DNA of 64,000 nt from Ascaphus truei. Its lineage: Eukaryota > Chordata > Amphibia > Anura > Ascaphidae. Positions within the stretch are counted from its first letter, which is position 1; every line of letters begins with the position of its first letter. The stretch is from positions 139,829,048-139,893,047 of the forward strand of contig CM071570.1 of NCBI GenBank assembly GCA_036426205.1, given 5' to 3'. The position numbers and the translations under genes were made by a program. The notes under the pieces are model-generated. The model saw only the letters and a list, made by a program, of their open reading frames with translations, did not search any database and had not been told where the DNA came from. Positions 20,457 through 31,700 of this stretch are shown piece by piece.

Positions 20457-20723
20457 CAGGGGTGCGCAAACTTTTCGCTCTGTGCCTCCCCCTACCGACT
20501 CCCCCCGGTGTCCGCGCCCCCCTCTACCTTCCTTTGTGGCGTGCGGGGGTCATGTAACATCACACCATGACCCCGTGGCGTCATTTGAAGATCCGGCTGG
20601 CAGCAGGTAAGTTGTAGAGACCTCACGCCTCTTAATTTAAATGCCGGGGGAAGAGCGGGGGGCCCCTGTAACCGCCCGTGCCTCCCCAGCAAAAACTCCC
20701 GCCCTCCAGTTTGCGCACCGCTG
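20457..20723. mobile_element. hAT-like MITE, family 1 (copy 3, inverted)
   Basis: Starts CAGGGGTGCGCAAACTTTT and ends TTTGCGCACCGCTG, inverted relative to copies 1 and 2 (contains GCGTGCGGGGGTCATG and later TTAAATGCCGGGGGA). Flanks GCTATAAAAG and GCTATAGATG suggest a decayed 8-bp duplication. Confidence 0.75.
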
Positions 20724-20729
20724 CTATAG

Positions 20730-22340
20730 ATGACTTCTGAGAGTGTTGCCTCTCCTCAGCGATACCTTGGTCAGAAATCAGTAAGCTTTTATATCAGCTA
20801 TCACAGCACGACCCTTGACATGAATAGCAGGTAACGCGAGATTCCAGAGCGATACCCAGTATCGGAGATTCGTGGATCTCACCCACTGAGATTTATTAAT
20901 TACAGCCAATTACCTTCTAGCAGCAATAATGATCTTTTCACGTGTACGCAACATAAATCTAAATGTGGATTCAGCCTCCAACATTCATGCCTACTTCACG
21001 TTAGCTGCTGTGTATAAATTTAGCACATCTGTGTTACCAAGGTCAATGAGCAGACTTTACATGGCATAGACACAGCAGCAGATTCACAGCACACCAACTG
21101 AAGATGACACTTCTCAGAAGTGTTTTTGTTCTTTCAGGACAGATAAATGGATGCTTTCACTGCCGTGCTGTAACAGATTGCACTTGAGTCCCTGCAGCAC
21201 ATTTTCAAACAACAACGCAGGGCAATTAATGGCACAACATATTTCTAACAAGTAGCTGTACATTAAAAGATACAATTCTTACTCTGTTAAAAAGATACCA
21301 TAAATGACTGTTCACTGGTAAAGTGCTTGTAACAGGGACTTATCACTGAAAACGGTCTCTAAACCCAGCAGTGTGCTGGTTAATTGCACACAGGCAATCA
21401 ACCAGACCCCACCTGGCTGTCTTGGACTGTTAGAAAAAGTATGATCTAAGAAACAGGAAGATTTCCTCAGCCCACAACTGGACTGACCAGACAAAAAAAG
21501 ATGTCTTGATGCACACAGGAGGACTGTATGCGGACAGCAAGACAATGGGACAAGACCTCTATACCTGGACACGGACATTTCCATAGCACACAAGTGCGCT
21601 GACCCAGGAGAGCAGAGAGGCCTTCCCCTACAGATACAAGAACAGATAAGAGACTTTCTTGTTGGACTGTTGTATATCTATCTATCTATATATATATATA
21701 TATCTATCTATATATATATATATGTTTGGGGTGATAATTAGGTTAGCTACCCACCCAGTTAGAGAGGGCTGGAGTAAAGGTGTAGATATTCTCCAAAGCT
21801 GAGTAGGCCTTTATTTTGTTTATTTTGAATGTGTTGCCATGTTAAAGGAAAAGGCGCAATAAAACCCGATTATAGTTTCACCTTAAAAACGGTCTCCATT
21901 GCAGCATAGCTCTGTACAAATCTCCTACAGTGCTCAAAACGAGCAATGAAAGAACTCACATTACCTTAGTTCAATGCTGTGAAAAATGTTTGTCAGCATT
22001 TTATTCCTATACAAGGGGTTAGGAATGGACTACCCATTTACTACAAAATGTTACATTTTCAACAGCGCTGACAATTACAGTGGTACCACATGGACCATGT
22101 TCAGAAATATTATTATATTTTTCTTAAATGTAAAACATTTCTTCAACAAAACACCCCACACAATTTTTATTTCATTTCCCATGTGAACCCTGCAAGAGAG
22201 GATCCAAGTGGATCAACCCTGCTGCAGTATCACACCCGGTGTCAGTAATCTCATCAATTATTTGCATAATAATAAAGACGTCTTCCCAACACCTTTTTTT
22301 TTTTAAACACACTAATACAATCATCTATTAATATTATTTG
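20730..22340. other. Mostly unassigned; TATC/TA microsatellite
   Basis: A (TATC)n/(TA)n tract lies at 21668-21722. No exon pair or MITE termini recognised in the rest. TTAACCCTTT-like frog intergenic phrases are absent. Confidence 0.4.
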
Positions 22341-22349
22341 TACCACAGA

Positions 22350-22982
22350 CCGTGATGTACCGAGTACCTGGAAATTACCCGGGTACCCGGCTTACCCGTC
22401 GCTTTTTCCGCTACCCGAACCCGGCAGCAGGGGGCTGGGCCCGGCACTGGGTAGGAACCGGCGCCGGGTAATGTCACTGTAAATGAAAATACTTCATCAC
22501 TTACCTGCAGCTGGCGACAGAAGGTGAAGAAGACTGGCGAGGAAGACCGCGGCGAAATCTGGGAACAGTAGCAGAGGTCCGTGTTCAGCCGGCGGGAGCA
22601 GCAGGAATACAGCACACAGCTGATACCAGTGTGAGCCAGGGAACCATGTGACCGGAGAAGGAGCGTTCCTATTGGACAGGCGGCTCCTCCCCGGCTGTCC
22701 AATAGGAACGCTCCGGCTTCCGGTCACATGGTTCCCTGGATGACACTGGTATCAACTGTGTGCTGTATTCCTGCTGCTCCCGCCGGCTGAACACGGACTT
22801 CTGTTGCTGCCACCGCCACCAGGACCTCTGCTGCTGTTCCCAGATGTTGCAGCAGTCTTCCTTACCCTGCAGGTAAGTGCCATCCGGGTAACCAGGTACC
22901 CGGCCGGGTAAAATTATTGATTTTGCCCAGGTACCCGTTACCCGGTTTTCTAGACAAATAGGACCCGGTAAAACACTACCTT
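22350..22982. mobile_element. Large palindromic foldback element
   Basis: Symmetry centre near 22685: GTTCCTATTGGACAG...CTGTCCAATAGGAAC. Arms extend about 190 bp each way (TCACATGGTTCCCTGG, CCGGCGGGAGCAGCAGGAAT and TTACCTGCAG with their complements). Outside them GGGTACCCGG-type blocks continue the symmetry to ends resembling GTGATGTACCGAGTACC and GGACCCGGTAAAACACTA (complementary sense). No transposase. The superfamily is uncertain; hAT or piggyBac-type termini are possible. Confidence 0.7.
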
Positions 22983-22989
22983 CATGATA

Positions 22990-23925
22990 TATACAGTATC
23001 GGGACATATGGGCAATATATGATGAGACCCCTTGCGGCTCATTCAAGTGAAGTACTGGAAGGTGTCTTATGGCTTAGCACCTTTTAGTATATACTGTATG
23101 GCACTGGAAGACAGCATGATAATGGCACAAATGGCATATATCTGTATGCTACAAACATTGCACTTCAACAGGCTTACTGTGTGTTACAGCTTTCTTTCAT
23201 TCATGCCCATCATGACTCAATTGATAAAGAGCACAATGTTATTTTACAGATCCATTAATGCAAAAAACTTTTTCACACATCTCTAATTAAAAGATTCCAT
23301 GTTTTCCTAAAATAAGCGCAGTGTATGATGCAGAGCATGAGCGTGACTGTCTTTAGATTGAGGTCATTACTGGGGAAAGTCCTCAATAGAAGGTAGTTGT
23401 ATACGCACCTGAGCTGTTTATATCCAACATCTGTCATTATGGCTGTGTAACATCTTGGTGTTACATATGAAGTATCGGTGGAGTTAAAATTGTAGTTGAA
23501 TTGGAGGTGAGGAATACAAGAGGAACCCGACTCTATTCTTCAACCGTGAGAACTTGGCTTTCTAAATGCTGACAATTTTTACACATCTATATACTAACTT
23601 TCTGAGCTGCTGTTTAATCTTCTGTGCTACATTGCCCTCCAATTTTAGGCCAATTAAGTAATTAAACTGTTAAAACAACAGACTGATAAAGGCGTTACAC
23701 CACCAAATGAAGAATACATTTTACACAGCAGATAGCCGTGATCATTTGGAAACCCACGTCACATTTTACATTTGTGGTCAGGAGTTGCACTTTTAGTACT
23801 TGGAGGTTTCAGTGAACAGGTGCTGATTTCTACACACACTCCTATGGGAACAAAAAAAGTCTAACAAAAGCATGTGTGCGTCAAGACCCAACTCGTCATC
23901 TATTCACTTGTAGCACAGTGGTGGT
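22990..23925. other. Unassigned sequence
   Basis: No gene or clear repeat seen on either strand. Confidence 0.35.
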
Positions 23926-23931
23926 GTAGAT

Positions 23932-24246
23932 CAGGGGTGCGCAGGATTTGTTTGGGGGGGGGGGGGGTGAGAGGCGCGGCAGTTGCATAGGTCCCGCGCT
24001 ATTCCCCAAGGTATTTAAATGAGATGCCGGGGGATCGCGTGTGGCCTCTGCAACTGAACTTAGCGAGGTTCAGCCAGCTTCAAATGACGTGTTGACACGG
24101 CAATGCAGAGTCAATTGACGCAGCGGGGTCACGTGACTTCACATGACCCCACGGCACCATTTGACGCAGACAGGAAGGTAGGGGAGGGCGCGAGCTTCAG
24201 GGGAGTGGAGGCAGGGGGCGCAGCAACAGAAGTTTGCGCACCCCTG
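23932..24246. mobile_element. hAT-like MITE, family 1 (copy 4)
   Basis: Starts CAGGGGTGCGCAGG and ends AAGTTTGCGCACCCCTG, with 7 of 8 matching flanking bases (GTGTAGAT / CTGTAGAT). Interior has a poly-G run (23954-23967), TTAAATGAGATGCCGGGGGA and repeated TTGACGC. Transposase absent. Confidence 0.82.
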
Positions 24247-24366
24247 CTGTAGATCACAATCAATTAAAAACATACTTCAAAAACAATACATCTCATCGTT
24301 GAATGTATGGGGAAGTCAATGCTTCTCTTTCGAGGTATTTTTTCCCCAAACAGAGGGGTTTTGCGT

Positions 24367-24754
24367 TTAAAGGAGCAATCCAAGAAATATCCTACATGTG
24401 TTAAAAAAAAAAACACATCAGTTCTGTAGTATTAGATAACACTTACATTTTTAATAAACACTTTCCCAGCAGTGCAAGATCTTTGTAACACTTTCCTCTT
24501 TGTGATAATTTGTTGCCAATATTCCCAGCAGTTTTAGCTGCAAAGTGTAACAATAGATCACTTTACCTTAGTAATATAAGAATACATTGTAGCTGCTGAG
24601 TTACACTGACTGAAGGATTGATTTGAAATTGAAAGGCAGCCATTTAGTGAACCCAGGGAAGAACAATCTTTGCTGATCGATCACGGGAGATCTAATCGAT
24701 CAGCAACTTTTTTTTTTTTTTAATTTAGAAAGTCTCTCCTGGATTGCCTCTAAG
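24367..24754. mobile_element. TTAA-type (Kolobok-like) MITE, copy 1
   Basis: Left end TTAAAGGAGCAATCCAAGA, right end TCTCCTGGATTGCCTCTAAG, inverted relative to each other. Contains ATCAGTTCTGTAGTATTAGA and GCAGCCATTTAGTGAACCC, shared with 55119-55600 and 59091. TTAA targeting plus AGG-type termini fits Kolobok (T2-like) elements of frogs; piggyBac also uses TTAA. Confidence 0.65.
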
Positions 24755-24759
24755 AGTTT

Positions 24760-25320
24760 CTTCATTGTTTAGAATAACATAATTCATTTTTTATAAGGTT
24801 GAATTCAACGTGAACACATCTAACTGACCCAGTGCTACAATGCAAGAATCTCATCCTTTAGGGATACCATGTAAGGAAATATATTTTCTACAAGGAGACA
24901 GAACTACAGAATTATACAGTTAATAAAGAGAAAAATAAACATCATTCTAAACCATCAGGAATGCATTTTACAGCCAATGCCCCACAAGAATATTCTGCCA
25001 TTGAATTAATAGCTATGGGGCACTGATCACTCATGCACTCAGCCATATAACATGTTTTTCCTGCACCATTTATAGCGGTTGGTGAATAAAAAAAAAAAAG
25101 AATATTTAATAGCTTTACAAACTTACACCACAAAGCAGAAAGCAGTTTAAAGCAGTTTTAAGAAAAATCAAATGTATGGTCAATTTTAAATAGTAGCTGC
25201 AATAATGTAGAAACCTTTTACAATAACAAAAAAAGTTAAGGACTATTTATAAAAAAAAAGTACAGCAACAAATAAGTAAATATGTTTGCACCATCTTAGT
25301 GGAACTGCACCATTAATAAT
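24760..25320. other. Unassigned AT-rich sequence
   Basis: Several A runs (for example 25088-25099, 25250-25259). No gene seen. Confidence 0.35.
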
Positions 25321-25329
25321 CTCTGTCTG

Positions 25330-25468
25330 TGTTTTTCAACCTTTTACCTCTCGGGGCACTACTACCCACAGTGCTCAGTTGCTGAGGCACCCCTACAACA
25401 GGACAGTCACAGAAAACCCAGGACACACAGTCGAGGGGGCAGGTGAGGAAGAGGGGGCAGAAAGTCAC

Positions 25469-25510
<42 letters not shown>

Positions 25511-25745
25511 CCCACAACACCCACACACACCCCCACACACTCTCTCTACAGCCACAAGTAAATTTGAATTTGTCGTCCGCAAGCACGTCACGTGAGCGGT
25601 TCGCCCAGCTCCGTGACGTCATGGCCGCCCCCCCCCCCCCCCCCCCCAAGCACCTAGCCGGCCACAAATCTCCCGGCTGTGCAGGAGCGTGATGTCACCA
25701 GCATGAGCGCCAGCGCGCTCGCTCCCTGCCTGGCCGCAGCCTAAG
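25330..25745. repeat. Eroded hAT-like/GC-rich repeat with CA and C runs
   Basis: GTTTTTCAACCTTTTACCTC at 25332 resembles hAT-type termini. A (CA)n tract lies at 25469-25510 and a 19-base C run at 25629-25647. The tail (GCATGAGCGCCAGCGCGCTC then GCAGCCTAAG) resembles the GC-rich Harbinger-like MITEs at 43076 and 57110. Confidence 0.45.
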
Positions 25746-26165
25746 TCCAGAGAGGTAATACCAGTCACATACATGTCCGGTATTATCTCTCATTTTTTAC
25801 CAGACAGAGTAACCAAATACCGGACACCTGGCAACCCTATCTTCAACTGTAACATTAATTCATTATATTTGAGATCTGCTTTATGTTTCCATTGAAACGG
25901 ATTTTTAAACCTTTGACAGGTAAATTAGAAGTGGAACTCAAGTAATATTTGTCAAAAGTAAAACAGTAAAGGGATAAAACTTTGTTTGTTTTTTGTTTTT
26001 AAACTAAATCAATGCTTCACTATATCATATTAACAGTGAGCACTGACAGTTCTCCTGTCACGGAGAGAGCAGCAGCCTGGCTGCTGTAACACTAGTTCCA
26101 TTGAATACATTTTACATATGCTCATAGTAGATATTAATCACGTAAGGTCACAAATCGCATCGAAT
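25746..26165. other. Unassigned sequence
   Basis: No gene or repeat boundary recognised. A short inverted motif (GTCCGGTATTATCTCTCA / CAAATACCGGACACC) is present at about 25774-25826. Confidence 0.35.
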
Positions 26166-26170
26166 GACTA

Positions 26171-26386
26171 TTGGGCTGAAGGAGCGGCTCAGTGAGTAAA
26201 GACACCGACTCTGGCACTGACTTTGAATCAGGGGAACCTTGTGACCTTGGGCAAGTCACTTTATCTCCCTGTGCTCCAGGCACCAAAAACATAGATTGTA
26301 AGCTCTACAGGGCAGGGACTGTGTCTGCAAAATGTCTCTGTAAAGCGCAGCACTATACAAGAACAATTATTATTATTATTATTATT
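26171..26386 (+). mobile_element. tRNA-derived SINE with L2-like tail (copy 1)
   Basis: GCGGCTCAGTGAGTAAAGAC is an A-box-like 5' head. The body has CTTGGGCAAGTCACTTTATC, CCTGTGCTCCAGG, ATTGTAAGCTCTACAGGGCA and TCTCTGTAAAGCGC, ending in (ATT)n at 26366-26386. Compared with the copy at 44190 it lacks the segment with the B box (GTTCAATTCC), so it is internally deleted. The tail resembles L2-type LINE 3' ends, which would mobilise it. Confidence 0.75.
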
Positions 26387-26389
26387 GGC

Positions 26390-27450
26390 AGTGCATGAAC
26401 AAGTCTGACAAAATGTGTTAACCAAAATGTATCATGTAATGTTCTAAAATTAATAACAAACGGCTCCATCTCTGACCTACAGCGAGCAGTATATAGTTTC
26501 TGTACATGGAAAGAATTCCCTTTTAGGTACTTCGGTACGTTTGTATTGGTTACTTCAAACAAGTGCCGGTCATAGGACAATTCCACATTACAGTCACAGA
26601 ATATTCTCTGTGCGCCATTAAACCGTCTAATGTCAAAGCTGGCAGAGCCAGATCTGCATATAGTGTGACAGGCTTCCGGGCTGGTTTAGGAATAATGGCT
26701 CAATTTCATTCCAATGAATGCACAGCTTTTGCTTTGAATTATTGTCCAAGCAATAAAACAGTATGTTTAAATTAAAATAATTTACAACGACCTACCATTA
26801 AATGCGGGATTTCAGTCACCCTACAAATTGCTGGAAATCCTGTGTCATAACATGAGGAAATTGCACTTTTTTGCTACTGGCCTCTACAAATTAAACAATA
26901 CATTTAAGAGGGATGATTATTTGTCAAACGAAAGCATACATCCTCCAAATAAATAGCTTTTTACAGATTGTTGTTGTTTTAGTGCAATATTTCTTTAAAC
27001 AGTACAGGTGAATGTAAAGAACAGATTACCCTATTGATGAACAATTTACCAGCCTAACCGACAAATCCTCATGGTGGTATTTCAAAATAAATTCACAAAA
27101 TTTTGCACCTACTTTTTCTAAAATCCAGTTTGCCTTAGCTTGGGTACTTCTCGTTATTAACCCTTTCACTTCAATGCGTTGCTGCCCTCTCTGGTAGCAA
27201 GAAAGTTAATACACTTCAGAGAAACAGAGGTGTCTAAGACTTTGGTGGCCTGTTCTGAAGACACTTCAGAGTGGCATGGACTGATCTTTATTGACTTTCA
27301 GGACACGTGCTAATATAAGCCCCTATTGTGCCTTTTATATTTAATGCATTTACGGTGTAATAACTATATATTTAAGAGAGTCATACAAGAGCGACACTAA
27401 ATAAATATAATTTTTTTTACAATGGAGTAACAATTACTCCACATGCTCAT
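26390..27450. other. Unassigned low-repeat sequence
   Basis: No transposon ends found. 26600-26765 (CAATTTCATTCCAATGAATG, TTGAATTATTGTCCAAGC) has the AT-rich, motif-dense look of conserved non-coding DNA, but this cannot be tested here. Confidence 0.3.
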
Positions 27451-27454
27451 GTAT

Positions 27455-27840
27455 TGCAAGTTTAGAGGTCTTTCGCTTACACTGGGCCACCACTAACCTA
27501 GAGGGTACAACAAGCACCAGGATGGGAGAATGACACCTGAGGAAGCCTTGTCAGGGTGAAACGCATAGAGTATGAGGTGTAACGGAGACGCAGTGCTCTA
27601 CCCTCCATCCGGGTATTGGACGCGAGGACCAGACGTCACATGGGATGCCGACACGAGCCGGACCGGTGCGACCACAGGCCGGGAGTTCTGAATGCGGGTT
27701 TACGGCTGTGTGTTTTAAAGATTGTTCACACTGAGTGTACATTTTATTGTTTGATCTGAATTAAAAAAATAAAACACGTTTCCAGACAGTCTGCACTATC
27801 GTCCTTTATGGGTTTCTTTGAGATTGCCCGTCACACGCAT
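27455..27840 (+). mobile_element. PLE terminal-repeat-like fragment with hammerhead motif
   Basis: Order: HHR9 (27537-27580), GC-rich segment (GACGCGAGGACCAGACGTCA, CACGAGCCGGACCGGTGCGA), then AT-rich tail with AAATAAAACACG. This is the same order as the terminal region at 19748-20345. No PLE coding sequence is attached. Confidence 0.5.
27537..27580 (+). ncRNA. Hammerhead-derived motif HHR9
   Basis: CTGAGGA (27537-27543), extra A, stem II GCCT...GGGT with wobble pairs (27545-27548 with 27554-27557), GAAA 27558-27561, then CGCATAGAG. ACACC (27533-27537) can pair with GGTGT (27576-27580) as outer stem I. No GTC triplet; probably inactive. Confidence 0.5.
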
Positions 27841-28600
27841 CACTGCTGCAGTTATTGCCACAAATTGGGATATACGCTTTATAAAGTTGGGAATATGAGA
27901 GTAATCGATTGACCTTGAAGTCCTTTATTTACTCTTTGTGGGAACATATTACACTATTGTGTGTTTATTTAATTATTTTCATATTCGGTAACTATCTGCG
28001 CTCCCCTGTCTTGGAGAAGGATGGGAGCTACGACAGAACAAATTAAGCCTGTTCCATATTGTCATCCTACCTTTCATAGCCTCAAAAGACACTCGTCACA
28101 GATTCTGTGTAATTGAAATGAGCAGCTTTTAAAAATTGTCAACATTTGACTACCGTGATCGTACATATTACAGGAGCTTAGGTTACCTTAAACCTTTATA
28201 CACTTTTATTATAGTGTGAATTAGACAGCAACATATTTCAGGGAAGATGCAGTAAATGTGAGTATTTAAATGCAGTTCCCAATCTGGAGATAAATGAATT
28301 CATAAAAGACTCATTCAAAATTCCACTTTCACATACACAGAATAAATTAAGGATTAATGAACATGCACAGCCGTCAAGCGCAGCTATTTTTAATGTGCAT
28401 CATAGTGCACATCTTACAGTATATCCCCATGCGGCATAAACAAATCATATAATCATTCATCTGCTGTACAGATGTACTTCAGTTTAAGAGGAAATGCTAA
28501 TAACCAGTTGGTTATCGCTGCTTACACAAATAACACATAAGAAGGGGACATTAGTACTGAAGTGATCAGCTATCTTTAAAAAATCTTGAGCCAAGCGCAT
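27841..28600. other. Unassigned sequence
   Basis: No gene, MITE or microsatellite of note. Confidence 0.35.
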
Positions 28601-28607
28601 GCCAGTG

Positions 28608-28811
28608 GTTTCCAACCTTTTTTTGGTTAAGGAATCTATATGAAATTCTGAGGAACCCCCAACCCTCTCTAATAGCGCGCCTGAGATCAGATGCATTGTA
28701 AATTCTTCTGTATTTGGTACAATTTTAAAATTACCTGAAAATTACAGGGAAACATTTAAAAGATGCCCGGGGAACCCATGAGTTCCTAGGAACCCTGTTG
28801 AAAAACCCTGG
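28608..28811. mobile_element. Possible hAT-like MITE (third family)
   Basis: Starts CAGTGGTTTCCAACCTTTTT and ends AACCCTGTTGAAAAACCCTGG, partly inverted ends of the CAGNGGTTCCCAACC hAT type. No convincing 8-bp duplication. Confidence 0.5.
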
Positions 28812-28944
28812 CCTGTCCTGAACATCATGTTACATACGTTATACCTATACATTTTCTTTATCACAAAAATGTAATAGGACATCTGTTGTAAGAATAACAT
28901 TTGCAATTATGTTGATATAGATACAACATTTCTAGATCACATAT

Positions 28945-29925
28945 ATGAAGCCTCCCCCCCCCCACCCTTTGGGGACTACTACTTCGTATAAGGGGTTAAC
29001 AGCCTTAATGGGTTAACTATATGGGATCACTCGGGTTACTCACTTCCCCTTTATTTGATGCAGGATAACTATGCAGAAAGGGATAACCACTCCTTTGTAT
29101 GTCTGGTGAGCAGTGATGTCACTATAGGGATAGAAGAGTGCATACTGTATAGCTCCGACCAATGTTCTAAAACAGATATCTCTACCAAAAAAAGAGGAAG
29201 GAGCAGGGAAATAGTGTAGTGTAGTGTACATTGACAAATTGAGGATATTACATCCAAATGGTTTCAACTAAGATTTCAATGTTATATGGTCCCTATAATT
29301 AAAGAAGATCCCCACTGTATTACTGTATGCCCGATGTTCTTGAAACAGGTTCTTCAGAGTTCAGACTGAAGCCTCTCCATGAGTCCTATAAATAGGTTTG
29401 TCTGTATAGTTGTGTGTATTAAGGATGTCCTGTCGCCATGTCCTCTGTTAAGGAACGTGCCCTATATAGTTAGAGCCCAAGATTGTTTTCTGGCCAGATG
29501 AGTTGTAAGCATATGCTTAGCAAAGAGTGCTCAGAGTAGAAACTCCGGAGCATAGTTGGCCCCAAAGGAAGGTCCGCAATAAACTCCCGATCTAAGAAGT
29601 ATAAACTGAGAATGCCGTGCACCGGAACGGGATAATGAACCCAGAAAATAGTTTGTCCTCCAACAAGAGTCCACCTGAGACAGGGCATTACTGAAGCTAT
29701 GCAGGAGATTGCCAATCTAACCAATACTAATGGAAACAAGCATAAGTACCTCCCAAACGTAGAAGTGAGAGCTACCAGGAGAAGCACAGAATAACGATAT
29801 TGTTTGACACTAGTTAATGGATGTCTGTTATATGGCAAACATCATGCATGCATGGCTGTGAATAAAGCTTTTGTTTGTACTATAAGAGTTCCCGGCTCTC
29901 ATCATTGCTGTATCTGCATATCCAC
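28945..29925 (+). mobile_element. Possible retroviral/LTR-type long terminal repeat
   Basis: Has a TATA-like TATAAATAGG at about 29388, an AATAAA (GTGAATAAAGCTTTTGTTTG) at about 29861 and a short following U5-like segment (GAGTTCCCGGCTCTCATC), the order expected for an LTR. No internal coding sequence or second LTR was found, and the left edge is a guess. It could be a solo LTR or chance. Confidence 0.35.
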
Positions 29926-29929
29926 GCCC

Positions 29930-30165
29930 AGCCTGCATGAACCCAGCACCCTGAAAAGGTATACGAGACTGAGCACAGTCATGTATATATAAAACTCGAT
30001 GTAAACTCTGTTAGAGCTGGGCTAGGAGGGTTACACATAGGCCGCCTTTTCAAATACAGGTTGAGGCTACAGTTTCATACTTCTTTTTACACAGAATATG
30101 GTGACGTAAATTCACAGGAATCCCACTTTATACTGTTTATCAAACATTCAAGATGTCAATCTGCG
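29930..30165. other. Unassigned sequence
   Basis: Short unrecognised stretch between the LTR-like segment and the next MITE. Confidence 0.3.
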
Positions 30166-30172
30166 CACTCTT

Positions 30173-30468
30173 GGGCTGAGTCCATGGTTAGCGCTTATCT
30201 GTGCTGACACTTGTCAGTGAGCCCCTGCAGCCGCAATGAGAGTGGCTTTAGCAGGGGCTCGCACACGCTTCCGCAGGCGTGCATAAGCGTAGCCGGCAAA
30301 TTGTTTTTTTGTTTGAGCGCTCACGGGAGCGCAGGGCCGGTCACATGAGCGGTTCGCCCAATGAGCACGAACCAGCTCCGTGACGTCACTGGCCCGCCCC
30401 CGACACGCGCAAACTAAAGCCAGGGAAAGCACCCGCTTTCACGGCTGAAGTCTGTATGGGCTCAGCCT
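30173..30468. mobile_element. PIF/Harbinger-like MITE (GGCTGAG termini)
   Basis: Left end GGGCTGAGTCCATGG, right end TATGGGCTCAGCC followed by TTA. GC-rich interior with GCGCTCACGGGAGCGC and GAGCGGTTCGCCCAATGAGC, the latter shared in sense with 25589 and 43210. TIRs starting GG and a 3-bp TWA target fit PIF/Harbinger. The left duplication is not intact. Confidence 0.6.
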
Positions 30469-30474
30469 TAGGAA

Positions 30475-31330
30475 AGACAAGAAGTATAAAAACATCTAAA
30501 ATCGTTATTGCTTTGTTGATACTGTCAGTGAAAAAAAGGAAAGAACATATATAATAAGGGGAAGCCGACAGGGGATTTCCACCAAGCACCAACATAAAGG
30601 TTCATCATCCAACGGCAGTGACGGATTTAAAAGGGCAGTTTCATGTGTTTTGTTTGCCTTCCTCTGGATCAATATACTATAAAATACATATATGGGAGGA
30701 GTATCTCCACCATTCAAATTGAACATGGTGAATGTCGATAGACATGTCTTTTTTCAACTTCATCTACTATGTAACGATGTAGCAAAAAAAGAAAGAAATA
30801 CGTGTATTAACGTAACCTGCTACAAATTAACGAATTACTAGCCCTTAAAGTAAAAATGGCACTTATTTGTATACGAAAAAGAGCCAATGTCTTCGCTTCT
30901 GCTTTAGTCTAATTTTATCTTGTAATGGATATTCTAATGTTGCTGCCATCATTAGCTCCACAAAACAACATATGATAAAAATTCTTTATATTGCATGTCA
31001 ATTTAAAACAGGTCTTATAGCGCAAGAGATTTAAGTACAGAACATAGAATAAAGAAAACTCCACAGCTAAAATAACTACTACTATTTGTCTTCACTCGTT
31101 TGCTTGTTAATAGAAAAAATATATTTCGTTTGAGTGTGAAAATCAACGTGCCAGGTTACATGGCCCTTTATATAGTGCGCCATTCAAGCTTGATTAACCC
31201 TCCACCATTCCAGCCCTCGGTTCTGCACTCCGGACACACATTCCATAGCTGCGTTGCTATCACCTGAGATGATGTCTGCAGAAACTGCAGAGAGCACGTT
31301 GAGATGTTCCCGCGCTCAAAAATGTGTCCC
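30475..31330. other. Unassigned sequence
   Basis: No exon pair or repeats recognised. Confidence 0.35.
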
Positions 31331-31339
31331 TGTCGTTTT

Positions 31340-31700
31340 TTTTTTTTTTAAAGATAGCAACAGCCTGGTATTGATTTGCAGCACTTTGTCAGCGGTAATG
31401 ATGTTATCTCATTAACAGAGATAAATGAACTACTGTTTTATCAAAGGCATCTGCTTCTCTTTTCATTTCACGCTCTCAACAGAAGGGCTCTGAACAGAAG
31501 CACATTAAAATCAAATTGAAATCCAATGGAGAACATGGTCGTAGAGTTCCTTACATCTAATCAAAGCTGCAGCACTTGATACAAAATGTTTTGCCTGTGT
31601 AAAGCAGTTAAATTATGTTAATTCATTATTTTAACTAATTGATATTTTACTCCCAGGCTGTAATTAGTATTAAAGCATTTAACAACGGCTTCTTCCACTC
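31340..31700. promoter_or_regulatory. Candidate conserved non-coding element
   Basis: Repeat-free, AT-rich and dense in motifs typical of developmental enhancers: two TCF/LEF-like ATCAAAG sites (TTTATCAAAGGC near 31438, CTAATCAAAGCTGC near 31558) and homeodomain-like TTAATT/TAATTA cores (31618-31668). No open frame. This is pattern impression only; it needs comparison with other vertebrates. Confidence 0.3.
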
